This document shows positions 60,904 to 64,000 of a stretch of 64,000 nucleotides of DNA, piece by piece. Under the pieces are notes generated by a model. It made no database searches and had not been told where the DNA came from. It saw only the letters and a program-made list of their open reading frames with translations. Made by a program: the position numbers and the translations under genes. The stretch comes from Nonomuraea cavernae (GTDB lineage: Bacteria; Actinomycetota; Actinomycetes; Streptosporangiales; Streptosporangiaceae): contig NZ_BMNH01000032.1 of assembly GCF_014646355.1 (NCBI RefSeq), forward strand, positions 648 through 64,647, given 5' to 3'. How positions within the stretch are numbered: position 1 is the stretch's first letter; each line of letters starts with the position of its first letter.

Positions 60904-61581
60904 GTGAGCAGCGGCAACCTCGGCTGGCCCTTCTGGGGCGCTCTCACCGTCATCAGCGGGATGGTCGACGCGATCACCTACACGGCCCTCGGCCAGGTCT
61001 TCGCGGGCAACATGACGGGAAACCTGCTCATCATGGGGTTCGCCGCGGGCGGGGTGTCCCAGTTGTCGGTCGTCGCGACGCTCATCTCGCTGGTGAGCTT
61101 CGTCGTGGGGGCGGCGCTGGGAGGCCAGCTGACCGCGCGAGTGGGAGACGTCGGCCGTCGACTCAGGATCGCCTTTCCCGCCGAGTCGGCCCTGCACGTG
61201 ATCGCCGCCGTGGCCGCGTTCCAGCTGCCCGTCAAGACGGCCGCCGGCCAGTACGCGCTGATCGTCATCCTGGCGGTCACCATGGGCGCCCGCAACACCG
61301 TCGTCCGCCGGCTCAAGATCGCTGACATCAACACGACGGTGATCACCGGCACGTTGACCAACCTGGCGGCCGACTCGCCGTTCGGGACCGGCGCCAGCAC
61401 GCGGTCGGGCCGCCGCGCGGGCCAGATCGGGGCGCTCGTCGTCGGCGCCTTCGCGGGCACCGTCTGCCTGCTGAAGCTCGGACTGCCCTGGGCGCTGACG
61501 ATCATGGCCATCTTCAGCTGCCTGACAACGGCCGGACACATCGTGTTCGACGCGGTGCGTGCCCGGTCCGGGCCGAGGTAG
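60904..61581 (+). CDS. DUF1275 (YoaK-like) membrane protein
   Basis: A protein of about 225 residues with six predicted helices. GMVDAITYTALGQVFAGNMTGN is the DUF1275 hallmark, and GARNTVVRRLKIADINTTVITGTL is the second conserved block. Function is unknown; some are suspected transporters. GTG at 60904 has GAGG 7 bp upstream; GTG at 60895 is an alternative. It follows the crcB pair after 123 bp and may be a separate unit. Confidence 0.88.
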   Translation: MSSGNLGWPFWGALTVISGMVDAITYTALGQVFAGNMTGNLLIMGFAAGGVSQLSVVATLISLVSFVVGAALGGQLTARVGDVGRRLRIAFPAESALHVIAAVAAFQLPVKTAAGQYALIVILAVTMGARNTVVRRLKIADINTTVITGTLTNLAADSPFGTGASTRSGRRAGQIGALVVGAFAGTVCLLKLGLPWALTIMAIFSCLTTAGHIVFDAVRARSGPR

Positions 61582-61618
61582 CCTCCCCGACCTGCAAGAG
61601 CCTGCTCCGACGCGTCCT

Positions 61619-63970
61619 CTAGCTGGACGCGCGGCGGATCGGGCGGCGGCCGGGTGGCTGCGTGGGCTCCTTGGACGGATGCGTCGCCGGGATCGGGCGG
61701 CTGAGCGGCGTGCCGACGGAGAGCTTGCCCGGCCGTCCATGGTGCCGGATCCGGAGAGGGGCGCCGTCGAGCAACGTGTAGGTGGCGCTTTTCTGGTTCA
61801 TCTCGACCGTCAACCGGCGTCCCAGCATGGAGACGGTGAAGGAGAGCCGGGTGAGTCCCGAGGGCAGGCGCGGCGCGAAGCTCAGGACGCCGGCGCGCTG
61901 CCGCAGTCCGGCGAACCCGTCGACCAGCGCGATCCAGGCGCCGACCAGCGACGCGATGTGCAGCCCGTTCCTGGTGTTGTGCTCGACGTCGTCGAGGTCC
62001 ATCAGCGCCGCCTCGGCCAGGTAGTCGTAGGCGAGGTCCAGGTGACCGACCTCGGCGGCCACCACCGCCTGGGTGCAGGCCGAGAGCGAGGAGTCCCGTA
62101 CGGTGATCTGCTCGTAGTAGGCGAAGTCGCGTGCCTTCTCCTCCGGGCTGAAGGCGTCGCCGCGGCGGTGCAGCGCCAGGACGAGGTCGGCCTGCTTGAC
62201 GACCTGCTTGCGGTAGAGATCGAAGTAGGGGAAGTGCAGCATCAGCGGATACTGCTCCGGCCTGGTCGCGCCGAAGTCCCATCTCTGGTGGCTGGTGAAG
62301 CCCTCCGACTGCTGGTGGACGCCGAGCCTGTGGTCGTACGGCAGCGACATCGCCCGGGCGGCGTTGCGCCAGCCTGCCATCTCCTCCTCGCCGACCCCCA
62401 GCCTGCCAGCCCGATCGGAGTGGCGCTCGGCGGCCCGCGCGGCGGCGAGCAGGTTCTGCTGGGCCATCAGGTTGGTGTAGACGTTGTTGTCGGCGACCGC
62501 GCTGTACTCGTCGGGGCCGGTGACGCCGTCGATGCGGAAGGCGCCGTCGGCGTCATGGTGGCCGAGCGAGCGCCACAGCCGGGCGGTCTCGACGAGGAGC
62601 TCCATCCCGGCGTCGGCCTCGAAGGCGTCGTCGCCGGTGACGTCGAGGTAGCGGATGACGGCGTCGGAGATGGCGGCGTTGACGTGGAACGCGGCGGTGC
62701 CGGCCGGCCAGTAGCCCGAGCATTCCTCGCCGTGGATGGTCCGCCAGGGGAAGGCCGCCCCACCCAACCCGAGCTGCGCCGCCCTCGTGGTGGCCATCGG
62801 CAGGGTGGTGTGCCGCCAGCGCAGGGCATGGGCGACGGCGTCGGGCATCAGATAGGTCAGGACCGGGAGCACGAACGCCTCGCTGTCCCAGAAGACGTGC
62901 CCGTCGTAGCCGCGTCCGGTGAGGCCCTTGGCCGGAATGCCCCTGCCCTCGGCTCGGGCGGTGGCCTGCAGCATGTGGAACAGCCCGAACCGCACCGCCT
63001 GCTGGATCTCGGGGTCGCCGTCCACCTGGACGTCGGCCCGGCTCCAGAACTCGTCCAGGTAGCTCCGCTGGGCGGAGAGCAGCCCCTCCCAGCCGGTGTC
63101 GCGGGCCCCGGCGAGCGCGGCCTCGGCCTCGTCGCGTACCGCGGGGCGCGAGCGGGACCCCGACCAGGAGTGGGCGACGAACTTGACCAGCCGGAGAGTC
63201 TCCCCGGCGGCGAGCGACGCCGTCACCGTCACCCGGCCCAGGTCGGCCGAGCTCTCCGCGACGACGTGGGTGCCGGGCGGCCCGTCGACGAGATGGTCCA
63301 TCGCCACGGCCACGCGCAGGCCGCTGCGGCGGGTGCAGTGGACCAGCACCGAGCGGGCGTCCCCGGCGGAGTTCTCCTCGCCCACCAGCGGCGCGTCGAG
63401 CACCGCGGCGATCCGGGGATCGCCTCCCGGTTTCGGCAGCGGCTCGTTGGCGACGAGCTCCGACTGCACCACCACCCGCAGGGGCTCATCGAGCGGCGTC
63501 ACCTCGTAGCAGATCGCCGCGATCGCCCGCTGGGTCAGCGACACCAGCCGGACCGAGGTCACCCGCACGGCGGACCCGTCGGGCGACTCCCATTCGGCCC
63601 GCCGGCTCAGCACACCCGCCCGGAAGTCCAGTGCCTGCTCGTGATCGCGCAGCCGCCCGTAGCGGACGTCGAACGCCTCGTCGTCGACGAGCAGGCGGAT
63701 CACCTTGCCGTTGGTGATGTTGACGACGGTCTGCCCCGACTCGGGGAAGCCGTAGCCGGCCTCGGCGTACGGCAGCGGGTGCGACTCGTAGACGCCGGAC
63801 AGGTAGCTGCCGGGCAGGCCGTGCGGCTCGCCCTCGTCGAGGTTGCCGCGCCAGCCGAGGTGCCCGTTGGACAGCGCGAACAGCGACTCGGCCTGGGCTA
63901 GCACGTCCAGGTCGAGCCGGGTGCTCCGCAGCGCCCACGGCTCGCAGGTGAACGCCCCATGCGTGATCAC
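61619..63970 (-). CDS. GH65-family disaccharide phosphorylase or hydrolase
   Basis: A 783-residue glycoside hydrolase family 65 protein (trehalose, maltose or kojibiose phosphorylase, or trehalase). FALSNGHLGWRGNLDEGEPH is the N-terminal beta-sandwich signature. The (alpha/alpha)6 barrel has GHVFWDSEAFVLPVLTYLMP, and DGVTGPDEYSAVADNNVYTN carries the catalytic acid Glu488. Its GTG overlaps the stop of an upstream gene by 4 bp; phosphorylases of this family are often paired with beta-phosphoglucomutase. Exact substrate is undecided. Confidence 0.93.
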   Translation of the reverse strand: MITHGAFTCEPWALRSTRLDLDVLAQAESLFALSNGHLGWRGNLDEGEPHGLPGSYLSGVYESHPLPYAEAGYGFPESGQTVVNITNGKVIRLLVDDEAFDVRYGRLRDHEQALDFRAGVLSRRAEWESPDGSAVRVTSVRLVSLTQRAIAAICYEVTPLDEPLRVVVQSELVANEPLPKPGGDPRIAAVLDAPLVGEENSAGDARSVLVHCTRRSGLRVAVAMDHLVDGPPGTHVVAESSADLGRVTVTASLAAGETLRLVKFVAHSWSGSRSRPAVRDEAEAALAGARDTGWEGLLSAQRSYLDEFWSRADVQVDGDPEIQQAVRFGLFHMLQATARAEGRGIPAKGLTGRGYDGHVFWDSEAFVLPVLTYLMPDAVAHALRWRHTTLPMATTRAAQLGLGGAAFPWRTIHGEECSGYWPAGTAAFHVNAAISDAVIRYLDVTGDDAFEADAGMELLVETARLWRSLGHHDADGAFRIDGVTGPDEYSAVADNNVYTNLMAQQNLLAAARAAERHSDRAGRLGVGEEEMAGWRNAARAMSLPYDHRLGVHQQSEGFTSHQRWDFGATRPEQYPLMLHFPYFDLYRKQVVKQADLVLALHRRGDAFSPEEKARDFAYYEQITVRDSSLSACTQAVVAAEVGHLDLAYDYLAEAALMDLDDVEHNTRNGLHIASLVGAWIALVDGFAGLRQRAGVLSFAPRLPSGLTRLSFTVSMLGRRLTVEMNQKSATYTLLDGAPLRIRHHGRPGKLSVGTPLSRPIPATHPSKEPTQPPGRRPIRRASS

Positions 63971-64000
63971 GACTGGTCCAGCAGGTCGGCGAGGTCGGAC
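63967..64000 (-). CDS. C-terminal end of an upstream gene, likely HAD phosphomutase
   Basis: Only the last ten codons and TGA lie in the window (SDLADLLDQS then stop), overlapping the GH65 start by 4 bp. A DLA-LL ending and coupling to a GH65 gene are typical of beta-phosphoglucomutase-type HAD proteins, but so short a piece cannot settle it. Confidence 0.45.
   Translation of the reverse strand, partial: SDLADLLDQS

Overview
The window is chromosomal DNA from a very high-G+C actinomycete. Coding sense is strongly G/C-biased at third positions, GTG starts are common, and many genes overlap by 4 bp (ATGA/GTGA). An actinobacterial-type integration host factor, F420-linked flavin-type oxidoreductases, a GlgM-type glycogen synthase beside GlgC, a Methyltransf_19 (DUF574) protein and a DUF3516 helicase all fit Actinobacteria. 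A Streptosporangiales genome (Nonomuraea-like) is my inference, not something the sequence proves. No stretch over about 300 bases lacks a gene, and I see no prophage, insertion sequence, CRISPR array or large biosynthetic cluster.

Left part (1-9.9 kb): one leftward operon of nine genes. It holds a LacI-type repressor, two sugar ABC permeases, a lipoprotein binding protein, four divergent ADP-ribosylglycohydrolase (DraG/ARH-fold) paralogues and a ribokinase. Almost every junction is translationally coupled, and two LacI-type operators lie just upstream of the repressor gene. The layout suggests import of a ribosylated compound, hydrolysis of its N- or O-ribosyl bond and phosphorylation of the ribose. 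This is the strongest candidate for an undescribed pathway here.

9.9-23.5 kb: housekeeping and accessory genes. They include an SDR/DUF2867 protein, a DUF523-DUF1722 protein behind a large hairpin, a divergent MFS/ROK pair, an HbpS/GlcG-like protein, mIHF, a DesK/NarL-type two-component system, an integral-membrane acyltransferase, a Ski2-like DUF3516 helicase, a prenyltransferase-fold protein and an F420-type PPOX enzyme.

23.6-51.8 kb: this segment is bounded by two tRNA clusters in opposite orientation (Gly-Cys-Val leftward, Gly-Cys-Gly-Val rightward). Between them lie DusB, a PrmC-like methyltransferase behind a possible leader ORF, an AlkB-like dioxygenase, secreted beta-propeller proteins, a GntR/MHS-transporter pair, an internally deleted SPFH pseudogene, several small stress or unknown proteins, an Nramp-like transporter, glgM/glgC, a class-I tRNA with a Leu (CAG) anticodon, an orphan TctC-type lipoprotein, glmS and a peptidoglycan amidase.

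51.9-64 kb: a nitrogen module. A divergent ammonium transporter (with Glu replacing the first twin-histidine) and a urea transporter precede ureA, a CbiX-like gene with a seven-histidine tail, ureB, ureC, ureF, ureG and ureD. No ureE is present; the CbiX-like protein sits where a nickel carrier would be expected. Two crcB fluoride-channel genes and a DUF1275 membrane protein follow. The window ends in a GH65 phosphorylase/hydrolase and the tail of a likely HAD phosphomutase.
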